A stretch of 64,000 bases of DNA from Neobacillus sp. FSL H8-0543 (GTDB taxonomy: Bacteria; Bacillota; Bacilli; Bacillales; Cytobacillaceae), in the NCBI RefSeq assembly GCF_038592905.1, contig NZ_CP151943.1, positions 3,980,501 through 4,044,500 of the forward strand. Reading direction: 5' to 3'. The notes below the pieces were generated by a model. The model was given only the letters and a program-made list of their open reading frames with translations, ran no database searches and was not told the DNA's origin. The position numbers and the translations under genes were made by a program. This document shows positions 8,754 through 16,427 of the stretch, one piece after another (the first letter of the stretch is position 1; each line of letters opens with the position of its first letter).

Positions 8754-8976
8754 TATTTTTTGGGAAAAATATTTGAATGAAGCAGTATGATTTCAACAAA
8801 GAAATTTGTCACAAAAACTAGAAATCTCTTAAGAATGATGTCGAAAAACAATAGAAAATGCTTGTTTTGTCTACTTTTGCGAAACTGTTTACTTTTATAC
8901 GAATTCTTGTAATAATCTTTCAAGTAGTCTATTTTTAGCGACTTAATGTATAAGAGTAAGGAGTAGGTGGAGAAAA

Positions 8977-9210
8977 GTGTACATGCATGAGAACGAACCT
9001 TCTGAGATGCTAGAAGCGATAAAGTCAAAAAGAGAATCAATGATCAATTGTGCGAACAAAAAAGGTTTTACTTGTGAGGAAACAATAAAATATAGTCAGG
9101 AACTTGATTTATTAATTAACGAATACCAAAAAGTAACCATGCATTCGAATGAAGAAGTGAAATTTGCCTTTAACAAAATGATTATGATTTGGCCAAAGGT
9201 TTGTCTGTGA
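8977..9210 (+). CDS. spo0E: Spo0E-like aspartyl-phosphate phosphatase
   Basis: This 77-residue, helix-rich protein carries the family signature SQELDLLINEY (SxxLDxLI). Spo0E-type proteins dephosphorylate Spo0A~P and so restrain sporulation. GTG at 8977 has a GGTGG site at a good distance; the in-frame ATG at 8983 is also possible. In B. subtilis spo0E lies near the end of the mtn genes, which supports the name, but the C-terminus is short and paralogues exist (YisI, YnzD type). It sits about 7 kb from kinE, so a kinase that pushes and a phosphatase that restrains the same phosphorelay flank the mtn locus. Confidence 0.8.
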   Translation: MYMHENEPSEMLEAIKSKRESMINCANKKGFTCEETIKYSQELDLLINEYQKVTMHSNEEVKFAFNKMIMIWPKVCL

Positions 9211-9228
9211 GTATACCTAAAATAATGT

Positions 9229-9960
9229 CTAAAAGAGATCGATCAAGAATATCATCACTAATAGTCCGATAATAAAAGCATAAGTAGAAACTCGCTCATT
9301 GCCATCGCCATGGCTTTCTGGAATTAATTCTTTATAAATAATAAATAACATCGCACCCGAAGCAAAAGAAAGCCCATATGGGACAAGCCCCTTTACAAAT
9401 GATGTCAAAGAATAACCAATTAGCGAAGTAACAATTTCAATTGCTCCCGTTAACGTAGCCAATATGAAGGCCTTAAATTTACTTATCTTTTGATTAATCA
9501 AAAAAAGTGCAACAAGAAGGCCTTCAGGCGCATTTTGGACACCGATGGCAAGCGCAATTAAGTTTCCAGTATCACCTGATTCTGAAGCATAACTAACCCC
9601 TACAGATAAGCCCTCAGGAATATTATGCAGTGTGATTGCTGAAATAATTAACAATGATTTTTCATCAAATTTTAATCCATACTGATTATGCTCTAAATCG
9701 AGATGTGGTATATTTTTCTCAAGAAGAGTTAATGCCATTACTCCTAAGGTTACTCCTATTGCCAATGAAACAAAGCCGCCAAGCCTCAGCGCCTCAGGTA
9801 TAAGACCAATAGTTGAGGCAGCCATCATGATTCCTGCGCTAAAGGCCAATAATATATCTCTCCAACGGTGTGTGACGGATTGATTAATGAAAAGAATAAT
9901 TAATGCCCCTGCACCTGTTGATAAAGCAGACAATACACTACCAAGAATTACTTCAATCAT
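9229..9960 (-). CDS. ZIP-family metal transporter (ZupT/GufA type)
   Basis: A 243-residue integral membrane protein with about eight hydrophobic segments. The two metal-site helices of the ZIP family are clear: HNIPEG in the fourth helix and QNAPEG in the fifth. ZIP proteins import divalent cations such as zinc, iron or manganese into the cytoplasm. The middle loop is short and contains few histidines. It is monocistronic and convergent with the spo0E-like gene; an AAAGG site precedes its ATG. I see no Fur, Zur or MntR box that I would trust upstream. Confidence 0.88.
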   Translation of the reverse strand: MIEVILGSVLSALSTGAGALIILFINQSVTHRWRDILLAFSAGIMMAASTIGLIPEALRLGGFVSLAIGVTLGVMALTLLEKNIPHLDLEHNQYGLKFDEKSLLIISAITLHNIPEGLSVGVSYASESGDTGNLIALAIGVQNAPEGLLVALFLINQKISKFKAFILATLTGAIEIVTSLIGYSLTSFVKGLVPYGLSFASGAMLFIIYKELIPESHGDGNERVSTYAFIIGLLVMIFLIDLF

Positions 9961-10295
9961 TTAAACCCCATACCTTTCAAAATTAATATAAAAATTCTAC
10001 AATTATTGACAAAAACTGTGATTTTTATCATTGTATATATCTGAATTTTTCATATAGTTAAATTAGCCCTTTTTAAATAAATATTCTTTTAAATACTGAT
10101 CTTTCTACAAAATGTCCTACTTCTAGACTTTACTTCTATCACGTAATTTATCAATTTAGAAAACAGAAAACTATCATTGTTGGTACTATGCTTGTGTTGC
10201 GATACATATATCGTAATAAAAGGCATTTTTTATAACCAAGGAGAGCAAACGCTTTCAAACACTTTTACGAAACCATAGGGGAGGGAAAGTCTTAC
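9961..10295. other. 335-bp intergenic region upstream of fixA
   Basis: The region is very AT-rich and holds the divergent control sequences of the ZIP transporter gene and the fix operon. The only confident motif is the cre site at 10244-10258. A 14-bp palindrome around CGATACATATATCG (10200-10213) is also present. I could not pick a promoter with confidence. Confidence 0.6.
10244..10258 (-). promoter_or_regulatory. cre site (CcpA operator) upstream of fixABCX
   Basis: On the minus strand TTGAAAGCGTTTGCT matches the cre consensus WTGNAANCGNWNNCW at all defined positions. It lies 37 bases before the fixA start, downstream of any likely promoter, a roadblock or repression position. Carbon catabolite repression of the operon is inferred. 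Confidence 0.75.
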
Positions 10296-11123
10296 ATGCA
10301 CATTGTCGTATGTGTCAAACAAGTACCAGATACAAAAATCATAAAAATTAATCCTAAGACAAACACACTAGACCGCCGCAGCGCACCAGCCATTTTAAAC
10401 CCTTACGATGCACATGCCGTACAGGCAGCCGTGAAAATTAAAGAAAAAATTGGTGGTTCAATTTCCGTTTTGTCGATGGGTCCGCCACAAGCAACGGCTG
10501 TCATTAAGAAAAGTGTTGAAATTGGTGCAGATAAGGGATATTTGATTTCTGACAGAGCCTTTGCTGGAGCAGATACACTGGCAACAAGCTATGCGTTATC
10601 GAAAGCATTAGAAAGAATAAATAAGGAATGTCCTGTAGATTTAGTTATTTGCGGAAAACATGCGATTGATGGGGACACTGGTCAGGTTGGACCCGGCATT
10701 GCCAGAAGGATGGATATTCCTCCAGTCACAAATGTGATTGATGTTTCTGAAGTCAATTTAGAAGAGAAAACTGTATTAATCAAACGTAAATTGTCAAATG
10801 GTTATGAACTTATCCAAGCTGAATTACCATGCCTGTTAACGGTTGAAAAAGAGATAAATGATATCGAATACTCACCAATGACAAATATGATAAAAGCTGC
10901 ACGCTATGAGCCAGTAATCTGGGCAGTTAGTGATTTAGAGGATGTTGATAAAACACAGCTTGGGCTTAAAGGTTCACCGACGATTGTCGGAAAAATGTTT
11001 ACACCTCCAAGGGCAGAAGGCGGAAAAAAAATCGAGGGATCTGCTGACGAGCAAGTAAAACAGCTCATGGAAATCTTATTGGAGAATAGAGACGTATTAA
11101 CGATTCAATCAACGAATCAATAA
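10296..11123 (+). CDS. fixA: Electron transfer flavoprotein beta subunit, FixA type
   Basis: The 275-residue protein opens with the ETF-beta signature (MHIVVCVKQVPDT) and has the CGKHAIDGDTGQVGPG flavin/AMP-binding stretch and the LPCLLTVEKEIN recognition-loop region. With FixB it forms an ETF heterodimer. In FixABCX complexes the beta-subunit FAD is the site of electron bifurcation, splitting electrons from NADH between a quinone route (FixCX) and ferredoxin. It is the first gene of four and is preceded by a GGGGAGGG-type ribosome site and a cre motif. Confidence 0.9.
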   Translation: MHIVVCVKQVPDTKIIKINPKTNTLDRRSAPAILNPYDAHAVQAAVKIKEKIGGSISVLSMGPPQATAVIKKSVEIGADKGYLISDRAFAGADTLATSYALSKALERINKECPVDLVICGKHAIDGDTGQVGPGIARRMDIPPVTNVIDVSEVNLEEKTVLIKRKLSNGYELIQAELPCLLTVEKEINDIEYSPMTNMIKAARYEPVIWAVSDLEDVDKTQLGLKGSPTIVGKMFTPPRAEGGKKIEGSADEQVKQLMEILLENRDVLTIQSTNQ

Positions 11124-11153
11124 CGGTACCTTACGAGGTGTGGAGGGGTTAAC

Positions 11154-12185
11154 ATGAATTTGGATGAATATCGCGGAGTTTGGATCTTTATCGAACAGAA
11201 TGAAGGTAAGGTTGAAGGTGTTTCTCTTGAATTACTTGGTGAAGGCAGAAAACTGGCAGATAAATTAGAGGTACCTTTAGGCGGATTTTTGCTGGGGAGC
11301 GATGTGAAATCATTAGCAAATCAAGTTATTGCTTATGGCGCTGATGAAGTGTACATGGTCGATCACCCAGTGTTAAAGCAATACCGGACAGAGTCATATA
11401 TGCAAGGGGTCATGCTGCTTGTTGAAAAATATAAGCCTGAAATCATTCTTTATGGCGCAACTCCAAATGGTAAAGACTTAGCAAGTGCGGTTGCTACAGA
11501 TTTAGTAACCGGGCTGACAGCCGATACAACGATGCTTGATGTAGATGTCGAAAAACGCTTGCTTGAAGCAAGCCGTCCAGCATTTGGCGGTAATATTATG
11601 GCGACAATCCTTTGTAAGAAGCATCGACCGCAGATGGCAACGGTTAGACCAAAGGTAATGAAGGCACTAACACCAGACGCGAGCAGATTAGGGAAAATAA
11701 TTGAAGAAAGTATCAGTCTAAAAGAAGAAGATATGCGGACAAAGGTGCTACAAATTGTGAATGACGTAACAAAAAAGGCTAATTTGGCGGATGCCCATGT
11801 CATCGTTTGCGGTGGGAAGGGAATGGGAGATGTCCAAAACTTTCAGATTCTATATGAGTTAGCTGATACCATTGGGGCAACAGTTGGCGGAACTCGCGAT
11901 GTTGTCGAAGCCGGTTGGCTTCCTCACGAGCTTCAAATCGGTCAAACTGGAGAAACAGTAACACCAAAGATATATTTTGCCGTTGCACTCTCAGGTGCGA
12001 TCCAACATGTCGTTGGTATGAAGAACTCAGATTTAATCATTGCCATAAATAAGGACCCGAATGCACCAATTTTTGATGTTGCAACTTATGGAATTGTAGG
12101 AGATGCAATGGAAGTAGTACCTAAGTTAATCGAGCAATTTAAACAGCTGAGAAATGAAAAAGGTGGTGAAATAAGCTATGCCTGA
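11154..12185 (+). CDS. fixB: Electron transfer flavoprotein alpha subunit, FixB type
   Basis: A 343-residue ETF-alpha protein. The C-terminal FAD domain shows GGTRDVVEAGWLP, QIGQTGETVTPKIYFAVALSG and IAINKDPNAPIF, the classical ETF-alpha FAD-binding run. It pairs with FixA. The start has a GTGTGGAGGGG site, and the last 8 bases overlap the start of fixC, so the two are likely translationally coupled. Confidence 0.93.
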   Translation: MNLDEYRGVWIFIEQNEGKVEGVSLELLGEGRKLADKLEVPLGGFLLGSDVKSLANQVIAYGADEVYMVDHPVLKQYRTESYMQGVMLLVEKYKPEIILYGATPNGKDLASAVATDLVTGLTADTTMLDVDVEKRLLEASRPAFGGNIMATILCKKHRPQMATVRPKVMKALTPDASRLGKIIEESISLKEEDMRTKVLQIVNDVTKKANLADAHVIVCGGKGMGDVQNFQILYELADTIGATVGGTRDVVEAGWLPHELQIGQTGETVTPKIYFAVALSGAIQHVVGMKNSDLIIAINKDPNAPIFDVATYGIVGDAMEVVPKLIEQFKQLRNEKGGEISYA

Positions 12186-13473
12186 AAAATTTGATGTCAT
12201 TGTCGTTGGGGCAGGCCCAGCAGGAACCGCTTGTGCTCTTGTTTGTGCCCAAAACGGTTTAAATGTATTGCTTATTGAAAGAGGAGAGTACCCTGGATCT
12301 AAGAATGTAATGGGCGGTGTGCTGTACCGGAAGCAAATGGAAGAACTTATTCCAGAATTCTGGAAGGAAGCACCATTGGAGCGCCCTGTAATTGAACAGC
12401 GTTTTTGGATGATGGATACAGAATCAGTCGTCCAGTTTGGTTATAAAGGTCTTGAATGGGCTTCTGAACCATATAATAACTTTACCGTGCTAAGAGCCCA
12501 GTTTGACCAATGGTTTGCTAAGAAAGCCGTTGAAGCAGGAGCTCTACTAATTAATGAAACGGTTGTATTAGAGTGTATAGTTGAAGATGGCAAGGTGGTA
12601 GGAGTCCGAACAGATCGCCCGGATGGTGAGGTATATGCAGATGTCGTCGTACTTGCAGATGGAGTTAACTCGCTCCTTTCAAAACAACTCGGCTTCCATA
12701 AAGAATTCCGCCCGGATGAAGTAGCGCTTACTGTTATGGAAGTAATCAATTTGCCTAAGGAAAAAATAAATGATCGTTTTAATCTTGAAGACAATCAAGG
12801 CTGTACAATAGAAATATTTGGTGACTCTACAAAAGGAAACTTGGGTACAGCGTTTCTTTATACAAATAAAGATAGCTTGAATATTGGGGTCGGTACTACG
12901 CTTTCAAGTATGATTAAGTCAAAAATGAAGCCCTATGATCTTTTGGATTATTTAAAAACTCATCCAATGGTTAAACCAATGCTCGCTGGGGGAGAGTCTG
13001 CAGAATACCTTGCCCACCTCATTCCTGAGGGAGGATATCGCTCCGTTCCGAAGGTAGCAGGAAATGGTGTTGTCGTCATTGGTGACGCCGCACAGCTTGT
13101 TAATGCCATTCATCGTGAAGGTTCGAACATGGCTATGTCTTCAGGAAAAATGGCTGCCGAAGCCGTCATAAAAGCTAAAAAGAATAATGATTTCAGTGAA
13201 TCAAGCTTAAATAGCTACCGCGAAGCGCTAAATGGCAGTTTCATAATGAAAGATTTAGAGAAATACAAAGATGCAGCACATACCTTTGAGAAGTATCCGC
13301 AATATTTTAAAGAATATGTGCCGATGATGAACAAAGCAATGAGTAAGTTCTTTACAGTAGATGGAACGCCAAAACGCGAAAAACAAAAACAAATTATGAA
13401 GAGTGTAACGGCTGAAAGAGGAACGATCAAAGTAATTCAAGATATGTATCGTGCTTGGAAGGCGGTGAAATAA
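12178..13473 (+). CDS. fixC: FixC-type flavoprotein, ETF:quinone oxidoreductase family
   Basis: The 431-residue product begins with a Rossmann dinucleotide site (VVGAGPAGTACAL), contains the GGVLYRK region and has a second FAD segment GDAAQLVNAIHREGSNMAMSSG. FixC takes electrons from the FixAB flavoprotein and, with FixX, passes them to quinone. It overlaps fixB by 8 bases and shares its stop with the fixX start (TAATG). No N-terminal membrane helix is visible; membrane attachment in this family is through an amphipathic surface. Confidence 0.92.
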   Translation: MPEKFDVIVVGAGPAGTACALVCAQNGLNVLLIERGEYPGSKNVMGGVLYRKQMEELIPEFWKEAPLERPVIEQRFWMMDTESVVQFGYKGLEWASEPYNNFTVLRAQFDQWFAKKAVEAGALLINETVVLECIVEDGKVVGVRTDRPDGEVYADVVVLADGVNSLLSKQLGFHKEFRPDEVALTVMEVINLPKEKINDRFNLEDNQGCTIEIFGDSTKGNLGTAFLYTNKDSLNIGVGTTLSSMIKSKMKPYDLLDYLKTHPMVKPMLAGGESAEYLAHLIPEGGYRSVPKVAGNGVVVIGDAAQLVNAIHREGSNMAMSSGKMAAEAVIKAKKNNDFSESSLNSYREALNGSFIMKDLEKYKDAAHTFEKYPQYFKEYVPMMNKAMSKFFTVDGTPKREKQKQIMKSVTAERGTIKVIQDMYRAWKAVK

Positions 13474-13757
13474 TGTCAACTAAAAATATTGAAGAAAAAC
13501 AGTATCTTCTTCGATTTAAAGCTGATACGAAATCCCATTTAACCGTAATGGACAATGACATTTGTGCAACGAAATGCCCTGATAAAATTTGTACCATATT
13601 CTGTCCTGCCGAGGTTTATAAATGGGAAGGTCTTAGGATGCAGGTGGGCTATGAAGGCTGTCATGAATGCGGAAGCTGTCGGATTGGCTGTCCTCACCAG
13701 AATATTAAATGGGAATATCCAAAAGGCGGACATGGAATTGTGTTCCGTTTAGCGTAA
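13473..13757 (+). CDS. fixX: FixX-type ferredoxin-like protein
   Basis: This 94-residue iron-sulfur protein has two cysteine groups: CATKCPDKICTIFCPAEVY and GCHECGSCRIGCPHQN. FixX accepts electrons from FixC and corresponds to the C-terminal iron-sulfur domain of eukaryotic ETF-QO. The ATG at 13473 overlaps the fixC stop and has an AAGGCGGTG site; a longer frame from 13455 lies inside fixC and is not used. It is the last gene of the operon and is followed by a terminator. Confidence 0.92.
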   Translation: MSTKNIEEKQYLLRFKADTKSHLTVMDNDICATKCPDKICTIFCPAEVYKWEGLRMQVGYEGCHECGSCRIGCPHQNIKWEYPKGGHGIVFRLA

Positions 13758-13766
13758 ACTAATTTA

Positions 13767-13805
13767 GGGGGCTGTTTGCTATGAGGCAAATGGCTCCTTT
13801 TTTTT
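13767..13805 (+). terminator. Terminator of the fixABCX operon
   Basis: GGGGCTGTTTGC pairs with GCAAATGGCTCC (three G-U pairs), followed by a run of Ts. Confidence 0.8.
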
Positions 13806-13880
13806 GATTCCACTATATGTAGGTTATTTCACAAGTGAGGGTAAAAAGAAGATGAAGCAAAAGGGTAAGTATTTTGGGGA

Positions 13881-14228
13881 TTAACTAATTTTCTCTTGAA
13901 GGCTTAAGGAGAAGAGATGATCCTTTTTGCAATAAGATTCGAAAGAGCCTGCCAGGTTAATTGCAAGATCGATAGATTCCATTGCTGGTGAGGTATAAAA
14001 TGGCTCTTTCCAATTGAAGTCACCTTCATTATCAGCCGGATAAATACTTACCTTCCAATGATAATAAATCTTTTGCTGTGGGAGCTGGACTCCTTCTACA
14101 GCAATTAACCAATGAGTAGCCTTGGAATGGAAGTGGAATGGTTCACCTTCATTAAGTGCCATTAAGTCGTTAAAACCAATTGGTATTAATTCTTTTTGAT
14201 AAAAGTCATGATGATTAGGGGTTCTCAT
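13881..14228 (-). CDS. Conserved-looking protein of unknown function
   Basis: A 115-residue soluble protein that I do not recognise. It is rich in aromatic and histidine residues in the middle (FHFHSKATHW, YYHWKV) and has no signal peptide or membrane segment. A GGGAGGG site about 9 bases before the ATG supports translation. It lies alone between the fix operon terminator and the leftward exporter gene, on the minus strand. The FHFHSKATHWLIAVEG run is reminiscent of a small beta-barrel, but that is a guess. Confidence 0.6.
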   Translation of the reverse strand: MRTPNHHDFYQKELIPIGFNDLMALNEGEPFHFHSKATHWLIAVEGVQLPQQKIYYHWKVSIYPADNEGDFNWKEPFYTSPAMESIDLAINLAGSFESYCKKDHLFSLSLQEKIS

Positions 14229-14333
14229 CTAATTTTTCCCTCCCTTTTAAGTTCTAACTATATTATATGTGAGTTTTTCATCATTTTTAAGTTGAAATGT
14301 GAAAATTGTTTGAAAATTAATAAAAGTGACAGC

Positions 14334-14368
14334 AAAAAAAGGATGGGCAACAATCACCCATCCTTTTT
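14334..14368 (-). terminator. Terminator of the MFS exporter gene
   Basis: GGATGGG and CCCATCC (14341-14362) form a perfect stem. A-run on the plus-strand left side becomes a T-run for the minus strand; the right side is also T-rich, so it is bidirectional. Confidence 0.85.
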
Positions 14369-14369
14369 G

Positions 14370-15602
14370 TTACATCTGATTCCACTCCTGTACCTTTTGA
14401 TCACTTGGGAGAAGGAAGGCTACTAAGCCAAGCAATGGTAAAATCCCAATCATCGTAACCATGGTTACTAATCCAATTAGATCAGCTATATAACCGAGTC
14501 CGACTGATCCAATTGCTCCCATTCCAAATGCAAGCCCGACCGTTAAGCCCGACATCGTCCCGATTTTCCCGGGAACTAACTCCTGAGCATAGACGACAGT
14601 AACAGAGAAACTTGTCATTAAGATAAATCCTGTAAGCATTAGGAAGATAAACGCCAAAATAGTAGGTACAAATGGTATTAGCAGGGAAAAAGGAACAGTT
14701 GCAAGCATAGAAACTGAGATGACCTTTTTCTTGCCAAAACGGTCTGCCAGCGGTCCGCCAAAAAATGTACCGAAGGCACCGGCAACTAAAAAGGCAAATA
14801 GGAAAAGCTGGGATTCCTTAATGGTTAGTGAATATTCTTCAATGGCAAAAAAGGCATAAAAATTGGTCATCCCCGAAATATACCAAGATCTAGCAAAAAT
14901 TAGCAGAAGAATTAAAAGTAACGCCTTTTTTATATTCTTAGAGATGCCCGCTGTTTTATTTGTAGCTCTTTTTTGTTTAGGAATCAGTGCGGATGAAGCT
15001 ATCTGCTTACTATACCATCCTGCAATGTATAATAATAAAACGACTGCCAGGGCTGCGGCAAGTGTAAACCAAGATGCACCCTTCTGACCAAGCGGCACGA
15101 GAATAAGCGCCGTAATTAGCGGAGCCAATGCCTGGCCAGTATTTCCCCCTACCTGATAGATTGACTGAGCCAGTCCTCTTCTTTTTCCAGCAGCCATATA
15201 GGCTACTCTTGAGCCCTCAGGATGAAAGACGGCTGAACCTAATCCAATGAAAAGTACTGCGATAACAATTAGACTAAAGTTTGGTGCGTAGGCTAATCCA
15301 AGCACGCCCCCAAGTGTAAAGGTAAGTCCAATTGGCAGGGCGTAGGGTATCGGTCTTTTGTCGGTAATAACACCAACTAAAGGCTGCATGACGGAGGACA
15401 CCATGTTAAGGGAAAAGGCTATGATCCCAAGCTGGGTAAAAGTCAGTCCCATGGATTTTTGCAGGATAGGAAACATTGCAGGAACAACTGCTTGAATCGC
15501 ATCATTTAGTAAATGGCAAACTCCAATAATAAAAAGTATATTAAACATTGTTGCATCTGATGCTTTTGGTTTCTTCGCTGACAGAATCGCTTGCTGACTC
15601 AT
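14370..15602 (-). CDS. MFS transporter, fosmidomycin resistance (Fsr) type
   Basis: A 410-residue major facilitator with about 12 hydrophobic segments. The N-terminal run GVCHLLNDAIQAVVPAMFP and the GSAVFHPEGSRVA segment are characteristic of the Fsr subfamily, which exports fosmidomycin and related compounds. The family loop between helices 2 and 3 is present as GVITDKRPIP. GGGGGG precedes the ATG. The gene is divergent from a MarR regulator 196 bases away, a common arrangement for a regulated exporter. The natural substrate cannot be told from the sequence. Confidence 0.85.
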   Translation of the reverse strand: MSQQAILSAKKPKASDATMFNILFIIGVCHLLNDAIQAVVPAMFPILQKSMGLTFTQLGIIAFSLNMVSSVMQPLVGVITDKRPIPYALPIGLTFTLGGVLGLAYAPNFSLIVIAVLFIGLGSAVFHPEGSRVAYMAAGKRRGLAQSIYQVGGNTGQALAPLITALILVPLGQKGASWFTLAAALAVVLLLYIAGWYSKQIASSALIPKQKRATNKTAGISKNIKKALLLILLLIFARSWYISGMTNFYAFFAIEEYSLTIKESQLFLFAFLVAGAFGTFFGGPLADRFGKKKVISVSMLATVPFSLLIPFVPTILAFIFLMLTGFILMTSFSVTVVYAQELVPGKIGTMSGLTVGLAFGMGAIGSVGLGYIADLIGLVTMVTMIGILPLLGLVAFLLPSDQKVQEWNQM

Positions 15603-15721
15603 GATTACCCCCCATGTGTTATGAAAATAGTTAACTTATAATATACATATCTTACCTAATATTTAATCCAAAGGAAAATGGATTGAACTCTAATCATGAA
15701 ATATTAATGAAAAAAGTGGAT

Positions 15722-15750
15722 TTGACACAATATAAAAAGTTTTTTATAAT
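15722..15750 (+). promoter_or_regulatory. Sigma-A promoter of the marR gene
   Basis: TTGACA (15722-15727), a 17-bp spacer and TATAAT (15745-15750): a perfect consensus promoter, 48 bases before the start codon. Confidence 0.9.
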
Positions 15751-15751
15751 A

Positions 15752-15767
15752 ATCTTGAAGTCGAGAT
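15752..15767 (+). promoter_or_regulatory. Candidate MarR operator
   Basis: ATCTTGA (15752-15758), 2 bases, TCGAGAT (15761-15767) form a near-perfect inverted repeat directly downstream of the -10 box, over the expected transcription start. Position suggests autorepression by the encoded MarR protein. Confidence 0.5.
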
Positions 15768-15798
15768 ATTTGTAAAAATTATAAGGGATGCGGTTTTA

Positions 15799-16239
15799 AT
15801 GGAAAATGAAGCAATATCGCAATCGTTGAAGTTGTTTATTGTCTTATCAAGGGCTTATAAAGCGATTAATGAACATGTAAATAAAGTGATTCAAGCAAGT
15901 GGTTTAAATCCGACTGAATTTGCCGTTCTGGAACTTTTATATCATAAAGGTGACCAGCCAATGCAGCAAATCGGCGGAAAAATTCTACTTGCAAGCGGAA
16001 GCATCACCTATGTTGTTGATAAGTTAGAGCAAAAAGGGATGCTTAGAAGAATTGCTTGTCCAAAGGATCGAAGAGTTACCTTTGCGCAAATAACTGAGGA
16101 TGGGAAAGCCTTCATCCAAGAAATTTTTCCAGAGCATGCTGAGCAAATTCATAACCTGATGTCAAGTTTAACAGAGTCAGAAAAGCTCGAAGCAATCGAA
16201 TTATTAAAAAAATTGGGGTTACCAGCAGGAAAATTTTAA
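15799..16239 (+). CDS. MarR-family transcriptional regulator
   Basis: The 146-residue protein has the MarR winged-helix layout: an N-terminal dimer helix, the PTEFAVLELLYHKGDQP recognition region, SGSITYVVDKLEQKG as the DNA-recognition helix, and CPKDRRVTFAQITEDG as the wing. It resembles the YkvE/MhqR-like group, and Cys in the wing is a possible redox or electrophile sensor. It is divergent from the Fsr-type exporter, with a consensus promoter and an inverted repeat between them. Control of itself and of the exporter is inferred. Confidence 0.85.
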   Translation: MENEAISQSLKLFIVLSRAYKAINEHVNKVIQASGLNPTEFAVLELLYHKGDQPMQQIGGKILLASGSITYVVDKLEQKGMLRRIACPKDRRVTFAQITEDGKAFIQEIFPEHAEQIHNLMSSLTESEKLEAIELLKKLGLPAGKF

Positions 16240-16265
16240 TACGGCCATTTTGGCCGTATTTTTTT
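16238..16265 (+). terminator. Terminator of marR
   Basis: AATACGGCCA/TGGCCGTATT stem (16238-16260) with a T-run; the stem overlaps the stop codon of the marR gene. Confidence 0.85.
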
Positions 16266-16427
16266 GCGGTGCAGGGGTGAAATTCCCCTTTTTTATCCAA
16301 ACTTTTTAGACAAATTACCTAGAATTGTAGTAAATGTCCCCTACTTTGCAGTAAGTAGAGGAAAATTCCATGTTCGTGTATAATTATATAGATGGATATT
16401 AGAATTTTTAGAAAAGAGGGATAAGGG

